A stretch of DNA of 64,000 nucleotides from Hydrangea macrophylla (GCA_033977485.1 CM066994.1:41689155-41753154), one strand, 5' to 3'. Positions 47,074 to 60,058 are shown, counted from the first letter of the stretch. Numbers and translations are program-made. The notes: generated from the sequence alone by a model not told the origin.

Positions 47074-50000
47074 TGTGGACACGCGGAAGTGGACCACTTC
47101 TTTGTTTGAGACTGTTTTGAAATTGATTTGAATCAAGGAAAAGGAAAGGTCTGTTGAAAACAGATACAGAGTCGCCACTTGGTCTTTAAGGAACCAAGAA
47201 ACCTAATTTTGACTCACCCAAGCGGATAAGGGCACCGGCCCTTCATAACCAAAGAACATGGTTCGGGATTTTGGTACGAGAGAGGAAGGAGCCTTTGTCG
47301 CGACTAAAACACCCTCAACTCGCCCCGTCTTTCGACGGGCCTCAATTAACATCCAAATAATTATCTTATACTATGTATGGTTCGGCAATTAATACTATGA
47401 TAGTATATTACATTACATAAGAAACTTGAAAATGGAAGATCTAAAGATAAAATATCGTTCATAAGATCTAAATCAAATATCATGCAATGTAAAGTGAAAG
47501 ATCACACAAATAAACCTAGGAAAAATCATCTAATCACGTATCAAGTAATTAAGTTTTCCTAATCTAAAAGGGACATGAATTGTTAAATAAATAAAAGAAA
47601 TCAAAATATGCTTAGCAAGCTAGTATGGTGCATGTTAATCCTTGAGAAAAGAAGACCTCTCAATCCCCGGGACGGATGAGAAAGGAAGATTAGATTGGGG
47701 AAAGCATGAACGTGTGATCAAATTCACTCCTTATAATCTTCTTAGATTAGGAGCCATGAAAGCCCCAAATCTTGCATGGATGCAATGTATGTATCTAGAA
47801 TGTGCCAAGGTTGTAGTGTGCTTTGTGTTCATGGATTCCTAGAATGACTTAGAAGTCTAAAATGTATATGAATGAATGAATGAATGAAATCAACATGGGA
47901 TATGTACAAATGTAGTATGAACTATTCCCTAAGATATTAACTAATTTGGAATGCATACAAGCATCAAATCAAAGAGTGAAAATTAAAATGTGCTTGCTGT
48001 GAATAGTGGACAGAACAGTAGCATGATCTTTTGGAAATTGAAACAAGGGGTTAAGAGTGTTTTCAATGCATGATTTTTTATGGAGATCTTCCTTATTGTG
48101 TCTAGAACACAACCCAAAAATCCAATCTTGGATAGCTATCACAGATTGAGAGAAATCATATAAACAATGAAGGTCACTCAGAAACAGAGTCCGTACTATC
48201 GACTAAAATGTTGAAAAATCTTAGAAAATGAAAACTAATGATCTAGAGGCCCATTTTATACAGAAAGTTCCCTAAGACGTTGAAGTGTAAGGGAAAAATA
48301 ATTTAGGACCACCCGTTTTGGAAAAGTTTTCTGGAAAATAAGTTGGAAGTGGACCTAGCTGCTGTGACAGAAAAGACAGAATGTATGGAAGGAATGTTTG
48401 GGTCCAAATGGACCATTTCCAAGTACTTCCAAGTCAAACCAAAAATCATGGGTGTTCTCCAATGAGTTAGGAAGACTTTACAAGTGGCCTTGCATCCATA
48501 TGTTGAGTATTGAGTCCTAGAGAAATATTTGAACTCAGCTCACTCACTGTTTTGACTCATTATTTTGAAGATTTTGGAGAAAACAAGGTTTTGTTTCTTG
48601 AAACCAAAATGAGAGGGATTGAGAGGGGTTTTGAAATAGATGTTTTGAAAACATATTTTCAATACTCAATAAGGATTATAGCCACTTAAAATGCCAACAT
48701 CAAACTCATCATCAAGAACCTCCAAGATTGTTGGAGAGATTTATTTTACTTTGAACATAACTTCAAGAATACCTTGAAGGTATTGAAGTTATGATCATCA
48801 TCTATCAAACATGTTTTTGAGGTCAAGAGCTACTATCCATAAGGATTCACTCACCTCAAACTTCATGTCATCATCTAGATGATGATGAACTAGTAAGTAA
48901 ATAAAGAAGATAAAAAAGAAATGAGGTAAGAAGAGATGAACATAATATGAATAAGCAAGTAAATAACAATCAATAGATGATAATCAATGTGATTTTGGAC
49001 TTGTAGCTTGGTGTTTCACTCATAGATTTTGACATTTAGACATGGAAGTAGCTTCCTAACTCAAGAATGCTCAAGAATGGTGATTGGGGGTGTTTGGAAT
49101 GTGAAGTATAAGAGAGGTAATGGAAGAACACAAGATTAAAACTCACTTTCTATAGCAAAATGGTAGGAGGAAGCTCCTTTTCTCTCTTCTAAACCTATCT
49201 CTATCTCTCTTCTTCTCTACAACTTTTCAAGCTTTTGCACTTGGCCCCCCCAAAATGAAGAGCAATGGGGGGTTTATATAGGCCAATTTGGGGTGGTTTT
49301 GGGGTTTTAGAAGTACTCCCATTGGTCCCAAACAACTGTGAACACAAAACTATGTCATTTTGACTTTCAATTAATCAAATTGGACCCCCCAAAAAAATTA
49401 CAAAAATGGACACTGCGAGGGTTGAGTGCCGCGGCGGCACTGGGCCTGTGCCGCGGCGGCACTGCTCCTCAGACGCCCAGAAATTTACGTTTAGGCCCCC
49501 AGAGGTTCCGGTATTCGCGAAAAGGCCCTATTTCGTCCAAAATTCACAGAAAATGCATACGAACTCCAAATTGAGATTGTGATATACCGTTGGAAAGGTA
49601 ATGGAGTCTAATTTACATAAAAAATATTTCGGGGATGGGTCATTTTGAAAAGTTTTGCGGTATTTGCGATAAAAGCCGATTTGATCGCCTTTTTCGTCTT
49701 CGAAAATTGATAATAAACGCGTTTTAAATCCGAAAATTGTGTGCGATATACCGTTGGAAAGCTATCGACCTCTAGTATCCGTGAAAATTATTTGAAAATT
49801 GTATCGGTGCCTCGGTTCCAAAGTCAAATCTTGGTCAAACTGGTCAAACCTGGGATTCCCGGAAAGTTTTGGAAATCTCCGGGAGTTCCCAAAAGCTGAC
49901 GTTTTCGCTCGATTTTCTTTTGAAACTCGTTTTAATACTTTTCTCATGATTTAGAATGATTCCGGTGAATTCGGACGATTTTGGTCAAACTTGGTCAAAC

Positions 50001-50310
50001 TCTGGTCAAACCTGGTCAAACCTTGGTCAAACCGGTCAACGGGGACTTTCCGGGGGTCTATGGGAGCTGACGATTTCATCAGATTTTACTTAAAAACTCA
50101 TTTTATTGTTTTTCTTACGACGTAGCATGTTTTCAGAACTTTGTGACCAAATTTGGGAGTTTTCGGGCTTTCAAGGGCATTTTGGTCATTCTGAGCATTC
50201 TGAGAGATAGAGCTGACTTTCGAGAGTCCTTTTGAGTCTTTTACGATCATTGTGAACCACCAAGCTATGGGCCTCCTAAATCTGATAGCCGAAAAAATGG
50301 GGTGTCTACA
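47074..50310 (-). repeat. Element B 5' LTR, intact (3237 bp)
   Basis: It matches 24601-26357 plus 35075-36559 almost base for base. The TATA box is CCTATATAAACC (complement of 49271-49282). Two GTGCCGC-G-GCGGCAC hairpin palindromes lie at 49426-49440 and 49448-49462, about 145-180 bp upstream of it on the sense strand. The uninterrupted CTACT target of copia C is at 48830-48834. Confidence 0.92.
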
Positions 50311-51096
50311 GGTGCCATACGATATGCTGTCTTAGAAATTGGTGCTGACCCCGGTACAAGATCAATCCAAAATTCTACCTCTCTCTTAGGTGGCAGTGTA
50401 GGGATCTCCTGAAAAACATCCTCAAAGTCGCATACCACTTCCACATCACTAATATCCTTCTTTGGTATCTCCACCGAATATAGGAAACTAGACATAACCA
50501 ATTCTCCACTATCTGGATACATATGAGAGAAGCGAGGTAATCCTGGGGTATCTATATGAATGGTCCTCTTAGCACAATCAAGGACAACATGGTTCGCCCT
50601 AAGCCAATCCATCCCCAAAATAATGGAAAACCTCGAAACCCAATACAATCAAATTAACGAAAAAAGTCTTATCCCCATAGTCTATCACAAAGTCTTTACA
50701 ATGCTCATATAGAGTAACTGAACCCCCTAGAGGTGTTCCTACACTCACAGGAATAAGTAAAGGCGTAACAGGAATACTCTCTCTCAAAACAAACTGACGA
50801 GAAATAAAAGAGTGGGATGCACCCGAATCAAACAAAACACGAACATCGGAATGAAAAAGTTTGAGGCTACCTTGCACATTCTCGTTGCCTGGCATCATTG
50901 CAAATGCCCTGGCTGGAGCTGCCTGACCCGGTCTTGCGGCCTGATTATTCTTGGGAGGGTGGGGACAGTCCCTAGCAATATGTCCTGGTAACTGACAATT
51001 GAAACACACTTTAGGAGCTACAACCATCTCTCCCCTTACTGGTGGTGCTCCAATCTGAGGCACTGGTGGACGAAAACCAATCTGTGGCTGCGGGGC
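50311..51096 (-). pseudogene. Element A zinc knuckle, protease and pol N-terminus
   Basis: After a TAG at 51097-51099 the gag frame continues: zinc knuckle CFNCQLPGHIARDC, then protease DSGASHSFIS. A one-base shift near 50600-50648 moves to the frame with ILGMDWLRANHVVLDC and then PPKREVEFWIDLVPG and YRMA, where element B interrupts it. The protease cleaves the polyprotein. Confidence 0.88.
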
Positions 51097-52062
51097 CTAC
51101 TGACGTTGACCTTGGAAGCCCTGATTACGTTGACCACCCTGACCATTCCACTGCTGATTCTGCTGCCTGAAGTTTCCTTGGTTTTGCGGGAAGTACTGAC
51201 CTCTATTACCATGCCTCTGGTTCTGTTGGCCCTTCTGCCATTTGTCATAAGGCTTGTATCGATTTTCACTTCTTCCCCCATCCTTCTGCTGAGATTGGGA
51301 ACGGTTATCTCTTGATGACTCTGCTACCTTAGATCTTGCAGATTTCTCTGCTTGGAACTTCTGCTCTTTCTTTTCAAATTTCAGGGCCAAATCCACTATC
51401 TTACTAAATGGCTCACCCTCTGCCGCTACTACTGACTTGGAGAGGTAATGTCCCAATCCATCAATAAAATTCTCATTTTTCTTCTCCTCGGTATCAATGA
51501 GATATGGAGCATAGTAAGAAAGTTCATTAAATTTTCTCACACAGTCCATCACAGGCATGGTACCCTGAGTAAGATCTTGAAACTCTCTAGCCAATTGTGA
51601 CTGCACTGCTCTAGGAACAAAGCTCTCTTCAAATTTAGTCTTAAATTGTTCCCATGTCATTTCTGCTACATCATACTGAGCGCGCACAGACTCCCACCAT
51701 GACAAGGCTGCACCTTCCAACTGCTGAGATGCCAACTCCTGCTTCTGCACCTCTGTCAGTTGCATCCGCTCAAATACAAATTCACACTTGCGAACCCAAG
51801 CATGTGCTGCCTTATCCCCATCAAATGTTCGCCCGCCAATAGAAATAAAATCCTTGTTCCTTTTAGGGAATGGATCACCCTGGGTTCCCTGCTGATTGTT
51901 CTGTACAGCTTGGAGAATCTGGTTCATCATAGCCCCCACGTCAACCTGAACTAAGTTGGGATTTCCTGCCCCAACTCCTCCAGAACTCGCACCACCTCCA
52001 GTCTGAACTCCATGACGGGTATTGTAGCCTCCAGCCATAACCTTCATAAGACAACCACACAT
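51097..52062 (-). pseudogene. Element A gag (capsid)
   Basis: This 321-codon frame ends at an internal TAG. The retrotransposon gag domain is recognisable from FDGDKAAHAWVRKCEFVF through LEGAALSWWESVRAQ and FVPRAVQSQLAREFQ, with a basic Gln/Asn-rich tail leading to the zinc knuckle. It forms the cytoplasmic virus-like particle. The start could be 52062 or the later ATG at 52038 (MAGGYNTRHG), only about 100 bp from the primer-binding site. Confidence 0.88.
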
Positions 52063-52159
52063 ACATAAATATCTGAAACAAACTCGTTCATTGTAATTAA
52101 CATCCCATTCACCACATTCCGAAGATCACCTAGACACTCTCAAGTCTAGGGTAACCTAA

Positions 52160-52172
52160 GGCTCTGATACCA
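52160..52172 (-). promoter_or_regulatory. Element A primer-binding site
   Basis: The minus strand reads TGGTATCAGAGCC three bases after the end of the 5' LTR (TGTGACA), complementary to initiator tRNA-Met. Confidence 0.9.
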
Positions 52173-52175
52173 AAC

Positions 52176-54412
52176 TGTCACACCCCAATTTTCAGACAAC
52201 TAAGTATCAATCAAGGAAGAATCCTCAACCAATATCCTGATGTCCAATCATCAAAGGTGCTAATAATATAAAAGCATCACACAGTCTGTACCGAAATAAA
52301 TCATTACTCACATGAGCTATATCAACGGTCAACATCGAACCATAAAAGTCAAACCAAGATTTAAAATCCAACTCCACAACATAATAAACATCTAAAAAGA
52401 GAACTCCACTAAAATAATATCTTAGATTGTCAAACAGCCCACAGTGCCAAAATTTTATTACTAAACTCTCTAAAGTGAAATAAAAACGAATAAAGAGAAC
52501 ATCGCAAGACTCCACGTGCCTCCTGCTACCAGGTGCCACGAACTACCTACTAGCCCTGCAAATTATGATCGGCTACGCTCCAACAAGAACGCACCCGCGA
52601 GAAAAATCAACAGGTCAGTCACATGACTGGTATGAGTTAAACCACACACATAGCTTCGGGATCACATGTTGACCCTTTAACTATCCCTCACAACATTAAC
52701 TCGGGCAAGAGAGTAGTTCCACTTCACATATTGAGTCAATACCTGCAAAATGTTATTGGACCCACCATCCTGCAACCACGAAGATTTATAATAACAAAAT
52801 ACCAAAAATTATGCGAAACTACTAGTACTAAGAACTCGCAAGAATTAACTTCATAATTTACTCACTGCACGTCCAAAATAAATATATAAGCAAAGAACAG
52901 ATGTCCAGGAAATCAACATTTTAGATCCATTGACTCATCGGAAATTTTATTGACAATAATCCTCTTACTTATATGAACGATTTATTATTCAATTTCCTAG
53001 GCTCACCACTTGGCTACCCTCCATGGTACATCAACACATATATCCCATGTGTGTCCGGACATACTACCAACATCCACTCTGGTGCCAGTTTGGTTGGGGT
53101 ATCAACCAAACCAGGTATACACACAGAAGGCCAATCAATATGCCTAGACGTCTAACAAAATAAGCCGGGCATAAGGCTTAGGCCAGCTTGATCACGAAGC
53201 CACTGGCAAAAAGGTACACTCAGCAAGTCGAGTTACCAAAAAAAAATATCACAACTGGGAGCGGTGAACATTAAGAAACTTGAAACCATTTTGCATTCTC
53301 GGAATTATCAAATTTAATCGGACTCAACGTTAATGACTATCACCTATTTTTTTTTTTAGCTCAACATTATATGAGAATTCATGTATCTCCAAGTAGTCTT
53401 CGTTAAGTCATACGAACGAATAAAAAAAACACACGAATCATATTTCTCCAATTTCGTCCATTTTGAAATCTTCAATTTCTGCTCAAATGGTGCAGAATCA
53501 GGAAAAACTCCATTAGACGAAAAGTGTGCAGAATTGCGTTTTACATAAAATTCGCGGACAGAATGTTCAAATTCAAAGCCATGATTTTATAATAATTTTC
53601 TAAAGTTTCTGCAACTGTGTAAATTTCAAAAAAACGAATTTCACATATATTGCTTAATGACCATGAATATTTCACATATGGTTTTATCAAACTAACTATT
53701 CACCTAACCCGTTCGAATACCCTAATGTCATAATCACAATGTCACACGAAGGGGAAAGAAAATATCTAGATTACTTCAACAATAACAACGTATCCATTAC
53801 AAAGATTTAACCCTAATAATTAAATTAAACATATACTAATTTAATTTACTCCCGTGTACATGTATATATACATACGTGTATATATATATACTCGGATACA
53901 CAAAGTTTAACTCACCTCGTTGATAAAAAAATTGACAACCACGAATGCTCCGTGATTCCACACGAGACCACGAACCTGAGACCCTTCTCCTTTCTTTTTT
54001 TTTTCTTCCATTTTCTTCTTCTTTCTCTTCTTCTTCTTCTTCTTCTTCTTCTTTTTCTTCTTCTTCTTCTTCTTCTTTTCTCTCTCTCTCTCTCTCTCTC
54101 TCTTGGCGGCTGTGCAGGGTGTTCCTAGTTTTTGTGTGTAATGTTAACCTAATATTTTATTATATTCATACATGTATGATGTACACATACACAACATTAT
54201 ATTTTATATATGACACACACATCACACCAAACATACACATACCCACACGTGCACTATACTGTTGATATAAGTTTTTAAATTTCAAAGGTATATCTTATGG
54301 TGTAAAACACTCACACAAATTTTCGTACATTACCCACATTAATATTTCAAGTAAAATCATAAAAATATTAAATAAAATATTATAAACTATTTAAAATAAT
54401 CGGGATATTGCA
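52176..54412 (-). repeat. Element A 5' LTR (2237 bp)
   Basis: On the minus strand it begins TGCAATATCCCG and ends GGGGTGTGACA. It aligns with the 3' LTR but lacks about 85 bp near 52729. A CTT/CT microsatellite lies at about 53990-54102. The Ser-rich frame over it is microsatellite noise. Confidence 0.92.
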
Positions 54413-54417
54413 ATTAT

Positions 54418-56665
54418 CTGTCTAACTTATCTAATATGTCGGATGCACAATCCACCTGCAGGGTTTTACACAATCAAAACTTACAAGCTTCCTCAAGAGA
54501 ATATCATCAATCCCAAAACTGACACGTGGGTTCCATTATTAATTAATATCCGCCACACAATTAATCTTGTCACCCAATCCAATGAGATATTAACCCATTT
54601 CAGGATCTCACCTTTTTAGGGATCAAAGTGTAAATATCAAATGTACGTATCTATGAATTAACTTAGAATTTAGAGTATAAGCACTCATAATAACCATGAG
54701 GTGTTAATTATCTTATAAGTCAGTATAAAGATAATTACCCCCAAGTCACTCTCATTTAATACACAAAGTGTAACAACAAAGTGAGTTGAAATTATACCGT
54801 TTTCCGTAGTCAAGACAGACCTACTACACCACCATGTTGTAGTCCTACCGATGGTGTGTCCAATCCTATCTAAGACTGTAAATCAAAATCTTATATTCTA
54901 CAATATTCGATGGTCTGATTTTTCGTGTGTAAGCCGAACTCTACACACTAAACCACCTGCTATGTAGAATAAGGGATACACATGCACAATATTAATAAAC
55001 AATATAATGCAAACATTGCCCACACAAATTCTTATTCAAATGGAATAACATATTTTATTAAGTAAATAATCAATCGACTACAAAAAAGCATCTAACACTT
55101 CCACTGTGATGGAGTTTAGTTTGTTACTCTACACATGCGAAACGGGTCACGTGTGAGAGAAAGGGGCATATTGAGGGACAAGTGGGGGCTTAAGCCCCCA
55201 CTTGATCTTATAAAAATTACTTCTCCTAAAATTTAGAAACTCTCTAATTTAGTTTTTGAGTTCTGAAAATTTCTACAATACATTCAAGTATGATAACTAC
55301 AATTCTTTAGTTTCAATTTGAAGTAATAAGATGTCATTTTGTTGTATCTTTGGTGCCAATTAGTATTAATTTTTCTTATGTGCCATTTGACGATAAAAAT
55401 GTGGCATTTGGTAGTAATTTTTAGGTACCATTTGTTAGTTACAACTTTATATTGGGTTCTAACTTTGATACATGTGTCATACAATGTGAGAAGATTTCTT
55501 GAGTTTTTGTATTAATAATGTAGCATTTTCTTATATAATCATCTTATATCATCAGCACGAAAAAACAAATGTATAAATACATCCCAAAAAAAATCACCTC
55601 GGGAACCCCAAGCCCCCATTCAAATAGATCCGCCCCCTGGTGGGAGAGGGTGTTAAAACTTTATATACATTAATGAATCTACTCTCTAAAATCTTCTAAA
55701 ATTTTGATATAGTTGTTAACTACAAGCATCTTAAACACAAGAAAATATTTATTGCAACGGTTATTTTAAACACAGTAAAAAAAAAAAGTTTGGATAAGGA
55801 AATTGCTATTTGCACTCTATGATTGAACCAATACACTTCATAAAATGTATTGATTGCATAATACTATATAGTGTGTTAGTAGTAGCATAAAGTGTATTAA
55901 TCAATTTTGGAGTGGGAATAAAGATTCCCTTTTAAAAATAGTAATGTGTCCACCCTATAATAGTGGGGCAGCTGAATCTATGGCTGTTTTGAAATGGATA
56001 AAGCCAAGAGGGGACCGAAAGCCACCTCACGAGATAGAACGAGAGAGAGAGAGAGAGAGAGAGAGCATGGCCTTTGGGAAACTTCTTGGTATGGTTATCA
56101 ATACTGTTGAGCTCAACTGGAACAAGTCAAAACTCAATTCTATCTCCTTGCTGATGAGGCTATATTGTATCTCACACTTAATTTGCCATATATATTGTAC
56201 TAAAAATTTCTTCTGAAAGATTTCTCATTTACTTGAAATATCTTCTTTGAACTTCTATAATTACAGGTTAATGTGAAGATGTGGTAAATATAACAATACT
56301 GTTTTAAATTCTAACCTTACCACAATCCAAGAGTTAAATATGTCCAATTTGGGGTTCTTTTATAGTCTCACTGAACCAAATGTCCCTTTTTTTGTGTCTA
56401 CCTTTGGGAACTCAACTTATTAAGGGGACAAAAAGAATCTACACTTACTTTCCACAATTGTCCCTAATCATTACAATAACTTTTTTAGTTTGTCTTGGTG
56501 TAGATTTCAAGGAAGGGTAGTTTTGGAAAGTAAGTAAAAATTGTATGCTAATTTAGGAAAGTAGACACTAATTTTGGGACATCCCAAAATGGAATATAGG
56601 ACTCAAAAAAAGGGACGGAGGGAGTAATAAAAAAAAACTGGTTGTTATATTTATGGGTAATATTT
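54418..56665. other. Intergenic, no supported gene
   Basis: AT-rich. A hAT-like end (CCGCCCCCTG near 55632-55641, preceded by sequence like the inner part of the 9594-10098 element) suggests a decayed transposon. A GA microsatellite at 56040-56065 precedes a short frame (MAFGKLLGMV...) that I cannot assign. Confidence 0.4.
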
Positions 56666-56860
56666 GGGGTACAAACAAATCTCACAAACACTTACACTCA
56701 CAGTCTATCTTTCTCCTGGGTGGTACTGTGGGGTCCACTCGACCCTACAGTACCACACAGGAGAGAGATAAACTGTGGGTGTAAGTGTTTGACCCCACAG
56801 TGCCACTCAAGAGAGAGATAGACTGTGGGTGTAAGTGTTTATGAGATTTGTTTGTACCCC
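56666..56860. mobile_element. MITE with ~50-bp terminal inverted repeats
   Basis: GGGGTACAAACAAATCTCA at the left end pairs with TGAGATTTGTTTGTACCCC at the right end, and pairing continues through CACTTACA-CTCACAGTCTATC. The 195-bp element also has an internal CTGTGGGG/CCCCACAG repeat. The flanking duplication is imperfect (TAATATTT, TAACATTA). Confidence 0.8.
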
Positions 56861-57510
56861 TAACATTATTGTATATTTATTTACAGTTTTTCTTTGGTAG
56901 ATTACCCAACCCGAGCAATTAGTTGTTGAAATTATCAATCAAGAACCTTGATTGATTAATATTTTAATCACCTCTCTCGAAGGAAAAACAACTCTTTCAT
57001 TACCCACATAGGATCTTAAAATTTTAACATGTGGAACCAAACAAAGCAAATGTACAACTTGTTTGCTAAATTTAGGCCTTCTAATTTTAAACTCCGCCCG
57101 TCAACCCGCCCAAATCCGTTCATATTAAATAGGTGTTGACCGTGAAATTTTGCGGGTGAGTTAGATATGGGCAACCTATATAAAACTCAATTAATTAAAT
57201 TGGTTGAGACAGACCCAACACACACCCATTATTAGCCAACAAAGCAAAACCCAACAAAAATAAGAAACATTAGAAATGTAAGATTTGGCCTCTCTCCAAC
57301 TATTTTATTAGGGATTAATTCAAGATAAGATTTAAATTAAAAATTGATCTTTGATTAGGCATATTAATTAAAAAATAGTCATTTTCCCCAAATATGTGTA
57401 ATGTTTATGGACGAAATTGTCCTTATCATTAGATATATACATATGTATATATGTACCAACATCACAAATAAGGCATGTGAATGACAGTTATGATAGGCGA
57501 AATCTATGGA
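56861..57510. other. Intergenic, nothing recognised
   Basis: AT-rich sequence without a supported gene. The CCGCCCGTCAACCCGCCC stretch near 57095 looks like transposon-end sequence, but no partner was found. Confidence 0.35.
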
Positions 57511-59368
57511 GATCATAGATAAATGAATAAATATGCTAAAATTAAGAAGTTTTATTTCTTTGCTCAACTTCCAAATTCGTTTGTATTCCTCATGAGACAG
57601 TACCTAATTTAATTAGTAAACTAGAAATTAGTCTTTTGTTACTCTATTTCGAGACAATACCTAATTTAATTTTCAAAAATTAAGAATTTGATGAGAAATT
57701 TTTCACTTCTGTTCAAATATATACATATAATTTTTTGTGAGAAGTTTCTCACTTCTTATTAACAAAGTGAGAAATTCTCATTTATATAACCACTGGGTTT
57801 GAAATTCAAAACCCATATAACTATATATATATATATATATATAGTGAGAATTTCTCACTTGTTATTAACAAAGTGAGAATTTCTCACTTGTTATTAACAA
57901 AGTGAGAATTTCTTAAATAACCACAGGGTTTGAAATTTAAAATTGAATTTCAAAACCTATGGTTATTAGTGAGAATTTTTCACTTTGCTAATGAGAAGTA
58001 GGAAATTCTTGGATTCAATTTAATTGTAATAAATATATTAATATTTGCTTTAATTAATATTGTGCAATCTTTAAATGTCTTCTTCATATTACCACAAACC
58101 AATTAATGCTTTGCAATTTCACAACTCAAAATGGAGGTCGTGCCAAATGTGATTATACATTGGTGAATTTTACAATTCAAACTGTGCAAATGAACACATG
58201 CCATGGTAGCAACATTAGGTTTTACTTATGTAATTCACAAACCCTCAATACCAGATTTCACGAAATTTCTCATCTAATTCTCATCAAATTTCTCAAAAAT
58301 TTCTCAATATTAATCAAAGCAACATATTAATATATCATTAGAATTAAATCGAATCCAATACATTTGTCTCAGTTGTATCCGCGCCAGCGGCAGTTTCAGA
58401 ATTAAATATAAAAATTTCTCACTTATTATGGGGATGAAGTAAGTAAGAAATTTAACTCACAGCTTTAATCCTGTCTAAATACTAAACTATTTGAATTGTT
58501 ACTTACATACTCTGTTTGAATGAGAAACTCTTACATAGTAAGTGAGAAATTTTTCACTTAATAATGAGAAATTTCTTCATTTTAATTGTTGACAAATTTT
58601 TCCCTTTCATTTGTACAGAAGTAAGAAATTTCTCATCAATTCGTCTTAATATATTCAATTCTGAAACTGCCACTAGCGGGGCACAACTGAGGCAATTGTA
58701 TTGAACCAGATTTTATTGTAATAAAGATATTACTATGTTATTTTGATAAATATTGTACAACATTTAAATGTCTTCATTATATTACCAAAAACCAATGATT
58801 TGCATTTTCAAAATTCAAACTGGAGGTCATGCCAACGTGACTATATATATTGGTGAATTTCACAATTCAAACTATGAAAATGAACACATGACATGGTAGC
58901 AGCAATTGGTTTTACTTTTGTATTTCACAACCTTCAATATTCAATTTCACAAAATTTCTCATCTAATTCTCATCAAATTTCTCAAAAATTTCTCAAAAGT
59001 GATAAATTTCTCATCAATTCATCTTATTAGAATTTTGTTTTTTTTGTTTTTGAACAAAAGTGCGAAATTTCTCATAAATTTGAGGTATTTAGTGAGAATT
59101 TCTCACTTTGTTATGAGAAGTAATAAATTTCTCATAAATATTGTCTCTATGTGTATATATTTGAACAGAAGTGAGAAAATTCTCATCAAATTCTTAATTT
59201 TTGAAAATTAAATTAGGTATTGTCTCGAATAGAGTGATAAAGGACTAATTTCTAGTTTACTTATTAAATTAGATATTGTCTCATGAGGAATACAAATGAA
59301 TTTGGAAGCTGAGTAAAATAAGGAAACTCCTTCATTTTAGTAATATTTATTCCCTTATCCATGATCTT
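57511..59368. mobile_element. Element with long (~280 bp) terminal inverted repeats, no transposase
   Basis: The left arm, 57511 to about 57790, matches the reverse complement of about 59078-59368, including CTTCCAAATTCGTTTGTATT and AACAAAGTGAGAAATTCTCA. The interior carries two direct copies of a ~220-bp segment (about 58076-58300 and 58770-58990) and repeated GTGAGAATTTCTCAC palindromes. Long arms suggest a MULE-like non-autonomous element, but no target duplication was confirmed. Confidence 0.55.
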
Positions 59369-59449
59369 TGCCTGCAGGGATAAGACTGCGTACATCTCAC
59401 CCTTCCCAGCCCCCGCAATGACGGGAGCCTCGTGCACTGGGTTGCCATT
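59369..59449 (+). mobile_element. 5'-truncated Au-type SINE
   Basis: It carries only the 3' half (GATAAGACTGCGTACATCTC ... GTGCACTGGGTTGCC) and is flanked by TTATCCAT(G/A)ATCTT at 59355-59368 and 59450-59463. It is related to the SINE in ADT intron 1. Confidence 0.75.
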
Positions 59450-59477
59450 TTATCCATAATCTTAACAAAGTGAGAAA

Positions 59478-59540
<63 letters not shown>
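59478..59540. repeat. CA / CT / TA compound microsatellite
   Basis: Adjacent runs of ACAC, CTCT and TATA. Confidence 0.9.
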
Positions 59541-59763
59541 CATATAGTTATATGGGTTTTGAATTTCAAACTTTGATTGTGGGGAGTATATATATGTGTA
59601 TATGTATATATAGGTATTTGTACAAATAATAATATAGGGTATTTTAGTCCTCAAAATAGGTGAGGAACTAATATCTAAGTCGACTAATAGAATGAATCTA
59701 TTTCTAATAAGAGTACCATATTGGACTAAATACTAATTTTCCCAAGAAACAAATTATTAAAGG

Positions 59764-60025
59764 CTATGAAACACGTACACGGACTCGACACGAGATTGGT
59801 ACGTCGACACGACAAATCCCAAAAAAAAAAAATGATGACACGACATGGTGGGGATACGGATATTTTTATTTAAAATTTTAGTTTAATTTTAAGTTCATTT
59901 CTTATGTTTTTTTAGAAATGTTATTCAATAGAATCTACAAGATGTTCACTTCACATTTTTCGAACGTGGTTTAATATTAGCAAAATGGGGGGGGGGGGGG
60001 GGGGGGGGGAGAGAGAGAGAGATCT

Positions 60026-60058
<33 letters not shown>

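Larger units (their letters stand above)
24601..50310 (-). mobile_element. Element B: Tat/Ogre-like non-autonomous LTR retrotransposon
   Basis: Long LTRs (about 3.24 kb each) begin TGTAGACACCCC and end GTCCACA on the minus strand, and GGTGC is duplicated at 24596-24600 and 50311-50315. The element splits element A's pol between YRMA and PKELG. The 18-base primer-binding site TGGCGACTC... and the tract AGAGGGGCAAAC before the 3' LTR are the Tat/Ogre style. The 10.5-kb interior (36560-47073) has a gag C-terminal remnant but no protease, RT or integrase, so transposition must have used another element's enzymes. Most of the interior is tandem repeats. Without copia C it is about 17 kb. Its LTRs differ by roughly 1 percent. 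Confidence 0.88.
17358..54412 (-). mobile_element. Element A: Ty3/gypsy chromovirus LTR retrotransposon, host of the nested block
   Basis: TG...CA-type LTRs lie at 52176-54412 (5') and 17358-21683 (3', interrupted). ATTAT flanks the whole unit exactly (17353-17357, 54413-54417). A primer-binding site follows the 5' LTR, and gag, protease, RT, RNase H and integrase are in gypsy order on the minus strand. After removing B and solo LTR E with their duplications, about 9.3 kb remains, a usual size. Several stops and two frameshifts make it defective. The integrase C-terminus ends with a chromodomain-like VQW...TWELEEKIR stretch, suggesting the Tekay/Del branch. The LTRs differ by a few percent plus an ~85-bp deletion in the 5' copy, so it is the oldest of the three full-length elements here. 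Confidence 0.92.

Noticed and set aside
52160..52172. tRNA gene
   Set aside because: Only the short primer-binding complement is present, no cloverleaf.
55944..56216. 90-codon frame with MAFGKLLGMV after a GA run
   Set aside because: No recognisable domain or splice partner; could be a gene fragment but cannot be supported.
59987..60010. G-quadruplex regulatory element
   Set aside because: A plain G homopolymer with unreliable length; no promoter context.
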